A DNA stretch of 64,000 nucleotides, from the NCBI RefSeq assembly GCF_013340305.1, contig NZ_BLVP01000001.1, positions 1 to 64,000 of the forward strand. The letters are read 5' to 3'. This document shows, one piece after another, positions 35,263 to 44,416 of the stretch; the first letter of the stretch is position 1, and each line of letters begins with the position of its first letter. This DNA is from Desulfovibrio psychrotolerans. GTDB lineage: Bacteria; Desulfobacterota; Desulfovibrionia; Desulfovibrionales; Desulfovibrionaceae. The position numbers were made by a program, and so were the translations under genes. The notes beneath the pieces are model-generated. The model did no database searches. It was not told where the DNA came from and saw only the letters and a list, made by a program, of their open reading frames with translations.

Positions 35263-35790
35263 GTGTCTTTATCCTCAAAAAAAACAGCATGTTCCGCCGT
35301 GCTGCGCATGCCGGGTGATCGGTGCGCTTTGTATGCTGTCGGGCACTGCCTGCATGCGGAAAGGCTGAATCCCGGTTTGGAAACCAATTGGCACTGCCGT
35401 GAGCTTGTGCGCTATGTGGCGGCGTATGATTTGTTGATGGAGCAGGGGGAGCGGTTTTCTCTTTCCATGGACGAACTGGGGGGCATGTGGCAGGGGCGTT
35501 GTGCCACGATGCCCGCGCCGGGAGCCGGTTGCACGGCGTTTGCCCCCCGCGGGGGAGGCTGCAAAGGCTGTGGCGGAGGTGGACGAACGCAGGACGAAAA
35601 AGGACGTGCGGAAGAAGAGGGCGGTGCAGCGGACCCGCCGGACGGGGCGTTTACGGATTTGGTTGCCGCCATCGGCTGCATGTATTCGATGGACCATGCC
35701 TGTGTGCTGCTGATGCCCGTATGTGAGGGGAGGTGCCAGCGGTTTGTACCGCGCGAGTCGGCACCCGGCAGTGCTTGCTGTAAAAAATGA
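35263..35790 (+). CDS. Cysteine-rich protein of unknown function
   Basis: 175 residues, start GTG 35263 behind GCGGAG, 8 bases after the preceding stop. Ten or more Cys are spread over a GDRCALYAVGHCLHAERLNPGLETNWHCREL region (possible metal site), a CKGCGGGG hinge, and a C-terminal CEGRCQRF...CCKK tail. A central acidic low-complexity stretch separates them. Cys pairing suggests a small metal-binding protein, possibly working with the flavoprotein upstream; no family is recognised. Confidence 0.6.
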   Translation: MSLSSKKTACSAVLRMPGDRCALYAVGHCLHAERLNPGLETNWHCRELVRYVAAYDLLMEQGERFSLSMDELGGMWQGRCATMPAPGAGCTAFAPRGGGCKGCGGGGRTQDEKGRAEEEGGAADPPDGAFTDLVAAIGCMYSMDHACVLLMPVCEGRCQRFVPRESAPGSACCKK

Positions 35791-35812
35791 CCGCAGAAAC
35801 CTGAGACAAGAA

Positions 35813-36841
35813 ATGACAATGAACACGACACCCATAATTTTTCATGTTCCGGGGCTGCAACCGCAACTTGCCTGTTCCGGTTTGCCGCAGTGTGTGCAGT
35901 TTGTTTCACCGGGGCTGCCCGGGGCAGCGGGGGAGAGGTTTTTTGTATCGCCGGAGCTGGTTTTTTCTCCTGCAGAAGCACGGGCGTATCTGAATGATAT
36001 GTTGTCGCTCGGTGAAGGGTACCGGAACACCAGAGATTTGGTGACGCTGGCCCTGCAGCCGGATGAGAACCCTTATTCCGGCGACCGGGCGTTGCGCAGT
36101 GAGATGGCGGAACTGGAACGGTTTGCGGAAACCGGGGTGCTGGAAGGCTTTGACGATGAGGATATTTTTTCCTCTGAGTCTGCCGGGGGCATTGGTTCCG
36201 GCTCGCAGGGAGCTTCGGGCGGGACAGCCGGTTCTGCCAATTCTGCCGGTTCGGGCGGTTCTGCCGGACAGGGAAAGAAGAGGATAGCGGCACCGGCCCC
36301 GCGTGACTCTGCGGCGGCAGCGCAGAAGGCATTGATTCTGGCGTGGAGTCTGGAAGCACGGGTGCACGAACTGCGGCAGTTGAAGGATAGGTTTGCCGGG
36401 GCTGCTGCATCGTTGCGGACGTCCATAGGCGCTGAGGATGCGGACGAGGAATTTTCTGAACTTTCAGAAGCGGTGGGGCTGGGCACGCCGGTGTCCAAGG
36501 GCGCGGACAACGCGGAGGATGTGGCACCCATGGCGTGGCGCACCGTGTTTGACGCCATGCTGCGGTTTGCGCCTGTGCAGGCTGTATTCATCACAGGCGA
36601 TGCCCGCATAGTGGGTGCCGTGGCGGATGTAGCGGATATTGTTCCGCCGGATGCGGATATTGCTGCCCAGTTGGGAGTGTGCCCCGCTACCGCGAAAGCA
36701 CTTTCTATGGCGCGCATTCCCGCGTGGCTGCTGCTGGGGCACAGCCGTGTTCCTGAATCCCGCCCGTGGCTGGACCGTGAGGTGCGGTTGCTGTTCTGTT
36801 CCCGTGTGCAGGGCGTTGCCGAACTGGTTCCGGGTGAATGA
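35813..36841 (+). CDS. Conserved-looking protein of unknown function with Gly/Ser linker
   Basis: About 342 residues. ATG 35813 (MTMNTTPIIF) is chosen over starts overlapping the upstream gene. Residues ~1-120 are beta/alpha (FHVPGLQPQLACSG, FFVSPELVFSPAEARAYLNDMLSLGEGY), then a low-complexity linker (GGIGSGSQGASGGTAGSANS), then a helical part and an alpha/beta part (VQAVFITGDARIVGAVADVADIVP, AWLLLGHSRVP). No known motif. The stop codon lies inside the first unit of the 18-bp repeat array that follows. Confidence 0.6.
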   Translation: MTMNTTPIIFHVPGLQPQLACSGLPQCVQFVSPGLPGAAGERFFVSPELVFSPAEARAYLNDMLSLGEGYRNTRDLVTLALQPDENPYSGDRALRSEMAELERFAETGVLEGFDDEDIFSSESAGGIGSGSQGASGGTAGSANSAGSGGSAGQGKKRIAAPAPRDSAAAAQKALILAWSLEARVHELRQLKDRFAGAAASLRTSIGAEDADEEFSELSEAVGLGTPVSKGADNAEDVAPMAWRTVFDAMLRFAPVQAVFITGDARIVGAVADVADIVPPDADIAAQLGVCPATAKALSMARIPAWLLLGHSRVPESRPWLDREVRLLFCSRVQGVAELVPGE

Positions 36842-37018
36842 CGGAATTTTTTCCTGTTGAATGTCATTTATCAGGTGAATGTCATTTACAGGTGAACGTT
36901 GTTTCACAGTGAACGTTGTTTCACAGAAGAGAGTTGTTTCACAGGTGAATGTTGTTTCACAGGCGAGAATTTTTTCACAGGGAAATGTTGTTTTTCGGCT
37001 GAACGACATGTTTTACGG
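36835..37018 (+). repeat. Degenerate 18-bp tandem repeat array, about 10 units
   Basis: Units start at about 36835, 36858, 36876, 36893, 36910, 36927, 36946, 36964, 36981 and 37000, with consensus close to TGAAYGTTGTTTCACAGG. Spacing is 17-19 bases, mostly 18. The unit contains GTGAA and TTCAC, so neighbouring units can pair as imperfect hairpins. It starts in the stop codon of the gene before it and ends ~135 bases before the HAD gene. Repeats touch each other, so it is not a CRISPR array. The remaining bases to 37155 contain no gene. Confidence 0.8.
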
Positions 37019-37155
37019 GCCGTTCACAAATGATAAGAAACGAGACGCAGCATATGTTCAGGGCTGCCGTATGCCGAGGGGGGCGCGGGTCTGAACAGGG
37101 TTTGCCGCAACACAGCAGACTGCCTTGTTCTGCGGTTCGTTAAGGGGCGCGCATT

Positions 37156-37833
37156 GTGTTTGTTACTCCGCATAATCTTGACGAGGCGTACCCGCTGGGC
37201 ATAGCCGGAGTCATTTTTGACTGCGACGGCGTGATGTTCGACACCCGCCAGTGCAATGTTGAATACTACAACCGCATTCTTGAGCGCATGGACCTGCCGC
37301 CCATGACAACGGCTCAGGAAGACTATGTGCACGTGGCTACGGTGGGGGCATCGCTTGAGCACATCATTCCCCGCAGCCGGTGGCATGAAATTCCGGAAGC
37401 GCGCCGGTCCGTGGACTATGTGAAGGAGATTATGCCGCACATGCGCCCGGAGCCGGGACTCTTTGAGTTTTTGCAGACGCTGCGGGCGCTGGGCATACGC
37501 ATGGCGGTATACACCAACCGAACCAACTCCATGGAACTGGTGCTGGATAGGTGGAGTATTTCCTCGTTCTTTCATCCGGTTATCACGGCGCAGAAGGTGC
37601 GGGGCAAGCCGCATCCTGAAGGAGCTTTCAGGATTCTGGAAGCATGGCGCACGGCTCCCGGAGAGGTTGCCTTTATTGGTGACTCCCATGCAGACCAGCA
37701 GGCGGCAGCGGGAGCGGGCATACCTTTCTGGGCATTCCGCAACGAAGGGCTCCACGCGCACAGACATGTGACGGATTTCTGGAGTGTGCGGCGTGCGTTC
37801 CTGCAGTGGAAGGCGCAGCCGAACTGCCTGTAA
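37156..37833 (+). CDS. HAD-superfamily phosphatase
   Basis: 225 residues with all four HAD motifs: nucleophile FDCDGVMFD, the Thr motif AVYTNRTNS, Lys in KVRGKPHPEG and the acidic FIGDSHADQQA. The cap domain is helical, as in phosphoglycolate-phosphatase relatives. The substrate is not predictable from sequence. Start GTG 37156 follows AAGGGG. First gene of a co-directional block (yggT, divIVA, yggU). Confidence 0.88.
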   Translation: MFVTPHNLDEAYPLGIAGVIFDCDGVMFDTRQCNVEYYNRILERMDLPPMTTAQEDYVHVATVGASLEHIIPRSRWHEIPEARRSVDYVKEIMPHMRPEPGLFEFLQTLRALGIRMAVYTNRTNSMELVLDRWSISSFFHPVITAQKVRGKPHPEGAFRILEAWRTAPGEVAFIGDSHADQQAAAGAGIPFWAFRNEGLHAHRHVTDFWSVRRAFLQWKAQPNCL

Positions 37834-37979
37834 CTCTTCGGTTTAGGTTTCTTTTTTTCTTTAATCCGCAGCTTTTGCATTTTTTGCTTGATTTCGGCTT
37901 GCAGGAAATGGAAATATGCACAGTAAGGGGTGTCATCAGCCTACCGGCAGGCATGCCCCCTCGTTCATACGGAGGATTC

Positions 37980-38282
37980 ATGGAGTTGATAGCAGGAAAT
38001 TTTCTTATGGGCATCGCCGGGATTCTGGACGCGATTCTGTCGCTGTATTTCTGGATCATCATAGCATCGGCGGTGCTCTCCTGGGTTAATCCGGACCCGT
38101 ACAATCCCATTGTTCGCATTATCCGTGGCCTTACGGAACCGGCTTTCTACAGAGTGAGAAAGTGGTTGCCTTTTACCTATATCAGCGGGCTGGATCTTTC
38201 GCCCGTGGTGCTGCTGCTCGGCATCCAGTTCATCAAGATGTTTGTTGTGCGCTCGCTGTACCAGTTTGCGGGAGCCATGTAA
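37980..38282 (+). CDS. YggT family membrane protein
   Basis: 100 residues with two hydrophobic pairs: LMGIAGILDAILSLYFWIIIASAVLSW then a conserved NPDPYNPIVRII turn, and VVLLLGIQFIKMFVV. YggT proteins are small membrane proteins near cell-division or osmotic-stress genes. ATG 37980 is fixed by GGAGG six bases upstream. It is followed after 9 bases by divIVA. Confidence 0.92.
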   Translation: MELIAGNFLMGIAGILDAILSLYFWIIIASAVLSWVNPDPYNPIVRIIRGLTEPAFYRVRKWLPFTYISGLDLSPVVLLLGIQFIKMFVVRSLYQFAGAM

Positions 38283-38291
38283 GGAGGGATC

Positions 38292-38798
38292 ATGTCTGTC
38301 AGCCGCATTGATATCCTGAACATGAAGTTTCCCCGTTCCGTGGGTGGGTATAATGCCCAGCAGGTGGACCGCTACCTGCTGGAGATTGCCGACACGCTTG
38401 GCCGCCTGAGCGAGGAGAGGGCCGGACTTGAGGCTCGTGTGGCCGAGATGGAGGAGCGCCTGCGGGATTACAGGGAGCGGGAAAGCGCCCTGCGGGATAC
38501 CATGCTCACGGCGCAGCGGGTGACGGACGAGCTTAAGGCCACGGCGCAGCGCGAGGCGCAGCTTATTCTGGATGCAGCCTACGCCAAGGCGGAGAACCTG
38601 ATGAATCAGGGGCATCAGCGCCTTGCGAAGGTTCATGAGGAGATAAATTCCTTTAAGAAGGTTCGCGCTCAGTTTGAGATGAAGGTGCAGTCGGTTATTG
38701 ACTCGCACCAGCATCTTCTGGACCTGAGCCGCCGGGAAGAGGAACAGGCGGGCGCAGCCGAGAAGAAGGTGGCCTACCTGAAGACGAACAATAGTTGA
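38292..38798 (+). CDS. DivIVA-like coiled-coil protein
   Basis: 168 residues with the DivIVA N-terminal motif (IDILNMKFPRSVGGYNAQQVDRYLLEI) and a long coiled coil rich in Glu, Arg and Ala. Such proteins bind curved membrane and mark poles or septa. Strong ribosome site AAGGAGG. Its TGA lies 2 bases before the yggU start. Present beside YggT/YggU in many deltaproteobacterial and Gram-positive genomes. Confidence 0.9.
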   Translation: MSVSRIDILNMKFPRSVGGYNAQQVDRYLLEIADTLGRLSEERAGLEARVAEMEERLRDYRERESALRDTMLTAQRVTDELKATAQREAQLILDAAYAKAENLMNQGHQRLAKVHEEINSFKKVRAQFEMKVQSVIDSHQHLLDLSRREEEQAGAAEKKVAYLKTNNS

Positions 38799-38800
38799 GC

Positions 38801-39109
38801 ATGCATGTGCCGGAGTATGTGCTCCCGGAGCCTGACGGCGGCTTTTCGCTGCTGGTGTGGGTGCAGCCGGGAGCGAAAAGGAACGAGGTGGTCGGCGTGC
38901 ATCAGGGCCGTTTGAAGATTCGTCTCAACGCGCCTGCGGTGGACAACAAGGCCAACAGGGCGCTCCTTGATTTTGTTGCGAAACTTCTGACTGTGAGGCC
39001 GAGCCGCCTGGAACTGGTGGCGGGCCAGACAAGCCGTCAGAAGAGGATTCGTATACAGTCAGCAGAAGAACCCGTGTGGAGTTCGCTGTGCATGGGCGGT
39101 GCTGAATAA
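38801..39109 (+). CDS. YggU/DUF167 family protein
   Basis: 102 residues of the family fold: SLLVWVQPGAKRNEVVGVHQGRLKIRLNAPAVDNKANRALLDFVAKLL and a basic VAGQTSRQKRIRI end. Function unknown; the family is widespread. ATG 38801 is used; TTG 38795 is possible. It follows divIVA by two bases. Confidence 0.9.
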   Translation: MHVPEYVLPEPDGGFSLLVWVQPGAKRNEVVGVHQGRLKIRLNAPAVDNKANRALLDFVAKLLTVRPSRLELVAGQTSRQKRIRIQSAEEPVWSSLCMGGAE

Positions 39110-39133
39110 CCTCCAAAGGAAGGAGACAGGCTT

Positions 39134-39364
39134 ATGGAAGCAAGAGACATCGAATTGCTTGAAAAGTTTCTTCCGCAAGATGTTGAACTGAAAACCCTTT
39201 GGGATGAGCACATCATCTACAAGAAACAGCTTGAAAAACTGGAGAACAAATCCTTCCGTACGCCTGCCGAGGAACTGACCCTGAAGGAAATAAAAAAGCT
39301 TAAGCTGGACGGGAAAACCCGTCTTCATATGCTGCTTGAAAAATACCGCAATGCGGAGGCATAA
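39134..39364 (+). CDS. DUF465-like small helical protein
   Basis: 76 residues, charged and helical (DIELLEKFLPQDVELKTLWDEHIIYKKQLEKLENKSF, LTLKEIKKLKLDGKTRLHMLLEKYR). This pattern matches YdcH/DUF465 proteins. Strong ribosome site AAGGAAGGAG precedes ATG 39134. Its last base abuts the ilvB start, whose ribosome site lies in its final codons. Confidence 0.82.
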   Translation: MEARDIELLEKFLPQDVELKTLWDEHIIYKKQLEKLENKSFRTPAEELTLKEIKKLKLDGKTRLHMLLEKYRNAEA

Positions 39365-41056
39365 ATGGAAATGACTGGGGCCAGAATCCTGTTGGAATGC
39401 CTCAAGAAGGAAGGGGTTGATGTTCTTTTCGGCTACCCGGGTGGTGCCGTTATTGACATCTATGACGAGCTTCCGAGGCATGAGAACATAAGGCATGTGC
39501 TTGTGCGCCACGAACAGGGCGCGGTGCATGCGGCGGACGGATACGCGCGTGCTTCCGGCAAGGTGGGGGTGTGTCTTGTCACCTCCGGACCGGGTGCCAC
39601 GAACACCGTGACCGGCATTGCCACGGCATATTGCGATTCCATTCCGCTGGTGGTTCTGACAGGACAGGTACCCACGCCGCTCATCGGCAACGATGCGTTT
39701 CAGGAGGTGGACATTGTCGGCATCACCAGACCGTGCACCAAGCACAACTATCTGGTGAAGGATGTGAACAAACTGGCTTCCACCATAAAGGAAGCCTTTT
39801 ATCTTGCGCGCTCGGGGCGTCCCGGTCCCGTGCTTGTGGATATTCCCAAGGATGTTCAGAACAGGCTGTGCGAGTTCAGTTATCCTGAAGACATAAAGAT
39901 GCGCAGCTATAACCCCACATACAAGCCCAACCTGAACCAGTTGCGGCGTGCTGCCGAGCATATTCTGCTTGCCCGCAAGCCGCTCATGTTTGTGGGGGGC
40001 GGGGTTATTACCTCCAACGCCAGCGCGGAACTGGGTGAAATGGCCCGGTCACTGCGCATGCCGGTGGTTGGCAGCCTTATGGGGCTTGGGGCTTTTCCCT
40101 GTGACGACCCCCTGTGGCTGGGCATGCTGGGAATGCATGGCACGTATGCGGCGAACAAGGCTGTGAGCAACGCCGATGTGATTATCGCCGCCGGTGCGCG
40201 GTTTGACGACCGGGTGACGGGCAAGCTCTCTTCCTTTGCGCCGGGAGCGAAGATCATCCATATAGACATTGACCCCACCTCTATCCGCAAGAATGTGGAA
40301 GTGCATGTGCCTGTGGTGGGCGACTGTAAGCAGGCCCTTGCCGGTATTCAGGAAATTGTGAATGCCCGGTTTGCGGAAAAGGACTGGGCCGGTGTTCATG
40401 CGGAGTGGATTGCCCAGGTGGATGAGTGGCGTGCCACACAGCCGCTTACCTACATCAAGAACGGTACGCTTAAGCCGCAGAAGGTGGTGGAAACCATATT
40501 CGAGCTTACCGGGGGCGAGGCCATTATCACCACGGAAGTGGGGCAGAACCAGATGTGGACTGCCCAGTTTTATAAGTTCAGAAAGCCGAGGACGTTGCTT
40601 ACCTCCGGCGGACTGGGGACCATGGGTTACGGACTGCCTGCGGCCATAGGGGCGCAGATGGCGTTTCCTGACAAGCTGGTGATAGACATTGCGGGAGACG
40701 GCTCCATACAGATGAACAGTCAGGAGCTGATGACCGCCGTGTGCAACAACCTGCCTGTGAAGATTGTTATCCTGAACAACGGGTATCTGGGCATGGTGCG
40801 CCAGTGGCAGGAGCTGTTCTATAAGCGGAACTACTGCAACACCTGCATGGATGCGCAGCCCGACTTTGTGAAGCTGGCGGAAGCCTATGGTGCGCTGGGG
40901 TTCAGGGTGACGGAAGAAGCGCAGCTTGTGCCCGTGTTGCAGCAGGCCTTTGCCGCGCCCAATACCTGCATAATTGACGTGCAGGTGGCGCGCGAGGAAA
41001 ATGTGTACCCCATGGTGCCTGCCGGTGCCTCCCTTGAAGAAATGCTGCTGGTGTAG
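39365..41056 (+). CDS. ilvB: Acetolactate synthase large subunit
   Basis: 563 residues. ThDP-dependent enzyme that joins two pyruvates (or pyruvate and 2-oxobutyrate) in valine/isoleucine synthesis. Seen: [32 protein letters not shown], the catalytic Glu in [29 protein letters not shown]-like motif, and the ThDP site [12 protein letters not shown]...[16 protein letters not shown]. Length is typical. GGAGG five bases before ATG 39365. Confidence 0.97.
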   Translation: MEMTGARILLECLKKEGVDVLFGYPGGAVIDIYDELPRHENIRHVLVRHEQGAVHAADGYARASGKVGVCLVTSGPGATNTVTGIATAYCDSIPLVVLTGQVPTPLIGNDAFQEVDIVGITRPCTKHNYLVKDVNKLASTIKEAFYLARSGRPGPVLVDIPKDVQNRLCEFSYPEDIKMRSYNPTYKPNLNQLRRAAEHILLARKPLMFVGGGVITSNASAELGEMARSLRMPVVGSLMGLGAFPCDDPLWLGMLGMHGTYAANKAVSNADVIIAAGARFDDRVTGKLSSFAPGAKIIHIDIDPTSIRKNVEVHVPVVGDCKQALAGIQEIVNARFAEKDWAGVHAEWIAQVDEWRATQPLTYIKNGTLKPQKVVETIFELTGGEAIITTEVGQNQMWTAQFYKFRKPRTLLTSGGLGTMGYGLPAAIGAQMAFPDKLVIDIAGDGSIQMNSQELMTAVCNNLPVKIVILNNGYLGMVRQWQELFYKRNYCNTCMDAQPDFVKLAEAYGALGFRVTEEAQLVPVLQQAFAAPNTCIIDVQVAREENVYPMVPAGASLEEMLLV

Positions 41057-41065
41057 GAGGTATCC

Positions 41066-41554
41066 ATGCGTCACGTGTTATCTGTGCTTGTAGAGAATGA
41101 ACCGGGGGTGCTCTCGCGGGTGGCGGGGCTTTTCAGTGGACGCGGATTTAACGTGGATTCCCTGAATGTTGCGCCTACCCTTGAGCAGGGGGTATCCCTT
41201 ATGACCATAACCACCACCGGGGATGATCAGATTGTGGAGCAGATTGTGAAACAGCTCCGCAAACTGGTGACGGTGATTAAAGTTGTTGACTTTCAGGACC
41301 TGGCTGCCGTAGAGCGAGAAATGGCACTTATGAAGGTCTATGCGGAAGACAGCCGCAGGGCGGAGATACTGCGCATTGCCGACATATTCCGATGCAAGGT
41401 GGTGGATGTGAGCATGAACGAACTGACCATAGAAGCCACGGGCGACCATGGAAAGATTGAAGCGATCATCGCGCTACTATCGCGTTTCGGCATAAAGGAA
41501 ATTGCACGGACCGGCACCGTGGCTATGCGCCGTTCCATGCAACCCGAGAGTTAG
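41066..41554 (+). CDS. ilvN: Acetolactate synthase regulatory small subunit
   Basis: 162 residues with an N-terminal ACT domain (LSVLVENEPGVLSRVAGLFSGRGFNVDSLNV) that binds the feedback inhibitor valine and a C-terminal regulatory domain (EILRIADIFRCKVVDVSMNELTIEATG). It completes the IlvBN holoenzyme. AGGAGG precedes ATG 41066, 9 bases after ilvB. A strong terminator follows. Confidence 0.96.
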   Translation: MRHVLSVLVENEPGVLSRVAGLFSGRGFNVDSLNVAPTLEQGVSLMTITTTGDDQIVEQIVKQLRKLVTVIKVVDFQDLAAVEREMALMKVYAEDSRRAEILRIADIFRCKVVDVSMNELTIEATGDHGKIEAIIALLSRFGIKEIARTGTVAMRRSMQPES

Positions 41555-41569
41555 ACAACAACGCCAGGC

Positions 41570-41610
41570 AACCCGCCTGAGTGCCGGTCGGCTCTCAGGC
41601 GGGTTTTTTT
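41570..41610 (+). terminator. Terminator between ilvN and ilvC
   Basis: AACCCGCCTGAG (41570-41581) pairs with CTCAGGCGGGTT (41594-41605), then eight T. It separates ilvBN from ilvC although the genes belong to one pathway. Confidence 0.85.
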
Positions 41611-41625
41611 ATACCCGCAACCTAA

Positions 41626-42651
<1,026 letters not shown>

Positions 42652-42683
42652 TTCTGAGCCTACGGCAACCGAGTGATTATGAG

Positions 42684-42710
42684 GCCGCCCCGCAAGGGGC
42701 GGCTTTTTTT
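42684..42710 (+). terminator. Terminator after ilvC
   Basis: GCCGCCCC pairs with GGGGCGGC around GCAA, followed by seven T. Confidence 0.92.
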
Positions 42711-42796
42711 ATGGAATGTCTATTAGGCTTCAAGGAAATGTTGCATAAACTCGAGCATAGATATATCGATATAGAAAATATTTCAAGGAGGCTCAA

Positions 42797-42982
42797 ATGA
42801 GCAAATGTGTTGGAACCGATCATGATACTTGGGAGTTGTATAAAGACAGCGCAGGAAAATGGAGATGGCGCAGAACGGCATCGAATGGGCGTATAGTGGG
42901 AGCATCCACAGAGGGATATGTCAATAAGTCCGAATGCATTAGCAATGCACAACGCAACGGTTGCGACTGCAGCTTTGAGTAA
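42797..42982 (+). CDS. DUF1508 (YegP-like) small protein
   Basis: 61 residues. WELYKDSAGKWRWRRTASNGRIVGASTEGYVNK is the DUF1508 core found once or twice in YegP-type proteins; the second half here ends in CDCSFE. Function unknown. AAGGAGG 5 bases before ATG 42797. It stands alone, with terminators on both sides. Confidence 0.88.
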   Translation: MSKCVGTDHDTWELYKDSAGKWRWRRTASNGRIVGASTEGYVNKSECISNAQRNGCDCSFE

Positions 42983-42984
42983 AT

Positions 42985-43022
42985 GAAAGAAGCCGCCCAA
43001 CTCGCGATGGGCGGCTTCTTTC
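42985..43022. terminator. Bidirectional terminator, DUF1508 gene and lpd
   Basis: A 14-bp perfect stem, GAAAGAAGCCGCCC with GGGCGGCTTCTTTC, 42985-42998 and 43009-43022. Short T-rich flanks on both strands fit convergent genes. Confidence 0.82.
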
Positions 43023-43045
43023 ATAATCTCTCTAACCAGACGTAT

Positions 43046-44407
43046 TTACACGACAACCCTTGGCCCTGTAGCCGCTGCCTCCAGCGCTTCATCCAACGTG
43101 GGATGCGCCCAGATAATGGAATGCACATCTTTTTCTGTCCACTGCTGCGCAACCATGATGGTGGCAGCCGCCACAAGATGCGACACACCATGCCCCACGG
43201 CGGCAATACCCGCCATTTTGCCTTCTACCCACAGCACTTTCACAAACCCATGCGTGGTGCCGTATGACTGCGCAATGGGATTGGCGATAAGCTGGGATAC
43301 AGACACCTCCACGGACTTGCCCGCCGCTTTCAGTTCCGCCACCGTGGTACCTACGCGCATGACCTCTGTATGCCCGTAGATGCAGGCAGGCATGGGGCCG
43401 GAAGCATATTCCGCCTGCTCCTTGCCGCACATATGCCGCACCGCGTACCGGGCTTGATGGTCCGCCGCATGGGCCAGCAGGGTGCGGCCGTTTATGTCGC
43501 CGATGGCATATACCGTATCTGACGCCCTGAGGCAGCCGTCTGTTTTGATCCAGCCGGACCCGACCGTTGTTCCGCCAGCAGCCTCTATCTGCAAACCCGC
43601 GCTTGCGGGCTTGCGGCCTGCGGCCATGAGCGACTTGGCAGCGGTAAGGGTTTCGCCATCTTCAAAGGTCAGCACGGCGGTACCGTTCACTGTCCTGAGC
43701 GAGGCAACCTTGCGTCCTGTGTGGATTGTCCAGCCTTCGCGCTTGAGCTGCTTGGTCAGCACATCTGCTATATCCGCATCTTCCGTGGGAGCGAGGCGGT
43801 CCATGCCTTCCACGATGGTTATCTTTGTGCCGAGGCGGCTGAAGAAGTCGCCCATTTCCAGCCCGATGGCACCTGCGCCCACGATGATCATGGATTCCGG
43901 GGCTTCGGTCAGGGTGAGCACATGGGAGGAGTGCAGCACGCAGTCGCCGTCCGGCTCCAGACCGGGGAAGGCTGCGGGCATGGACCCTGTGGCCACGACA
44001 CATTGTGCGAATGCGAGTTCGGTTGTGCCTTGCGCATTGGTCACCGCAAGGGTGCCGGGGCCACGGAAGGCGGCTGTTCCGCTGAACACATCCACGCCCA
44101 GCGCCTGCAACTGCTTGCCTACGGCTGTGCGGCTGCCCTTGAGGAAGCGGTCTTTGCGCTGCTGCATGGCGGCTAGATCGAACCGCAGGTGGCCTTCTGC
44201 CCCTTTCAGCTTCTGCTGGACATGCAGCATGGGGCCTGCCGCCGTCGCACCGAGGAAGAGCTTGGTGGGGATGCACCCCCAGTTCAGGCAGGTGCCGCCC
44301 AGATCTTCCTTTTCTACCAGTGCGGTGCTGAGGCCAGCCTGTGCGGCCTGCATGGCGGCTCTCATGCCGCCGGGGCCCGCCCCTATGACGATGCAATCGT
44401 AGCTCAT
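43046..44407 (-). CDS. lpd: Dihydrolipoamide dehydrogenase (E3 / L-protein)
   Basis: 453 residues. FAD motif IGAGPGGMRAAMQAAQAG, redox cysteines in GGTCLNWGCIPTK, NAD motif VGAGAIGLEMG, and the C-terminal catalytic His in AHPTLDEAL. It reoxidises the lipoyl arm of H-protein in glycine cleavage. ATG 44407 follows TAGGAT, 9 bases after gcvPB. The His-Glu pair is HPTLDE instead of the more usual HPTLSE. Confidence 0.95.
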   Translation of the reverse strand: MSYDCIVIGAGPGGMRAAMQAAQAGLSTALVEKEDLGGTCLNWGCIPTKLFLGATAAGPMLHVQQKLKGAEGHLRFDLAAMQQRKDRFLKGSRTAVGKQLQALGVDVFSGTAAFRGPGTLAVTNAQGTTELAFAQCVVATGSMPAAFPGLEPDGDCVLHSSHVLTLTEAPESMIIVGAGAIGLEMGDFFSRLGTKITIVEGMDRLAPTEDADIADVLTKQLKREGWTIHTGRKVASLRTVNGTAVLTFEDGETLTAAKSLMAAGRKPASAGLQIEAAGGTTVGSGWIKTDGCLRASDTVYAIGDINGRTLLAHAADHQARYAVRHMCGKEQAEYASGPMPACIYGHTEVMRVGTTVAELKAAGKSVEVSVSQLIANPIAQSYGTTHGFVKVLWVEGKMAGIAAVGHGVSHLVAAATIMVAQQWTEKDVHSIIWAHPTLDEALEAAATGPRVVV

Positions 44408-44416
44408 GGCGGTATC

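Noticed and set aside
36464-37009. Minus-strand frame with repeated ETTFTCETTLF-type peptides, and the plus frame at 36879 with VVSQ repeats
   Set aside because: They only reflect the 18-bp DNA repeat; no ribosome site and overlap with a supported gene.
36835-37018. CRISPR array
   Set aside because: Units are 18 bp, degenerate and contiguous, with no spacers and no cas genes.
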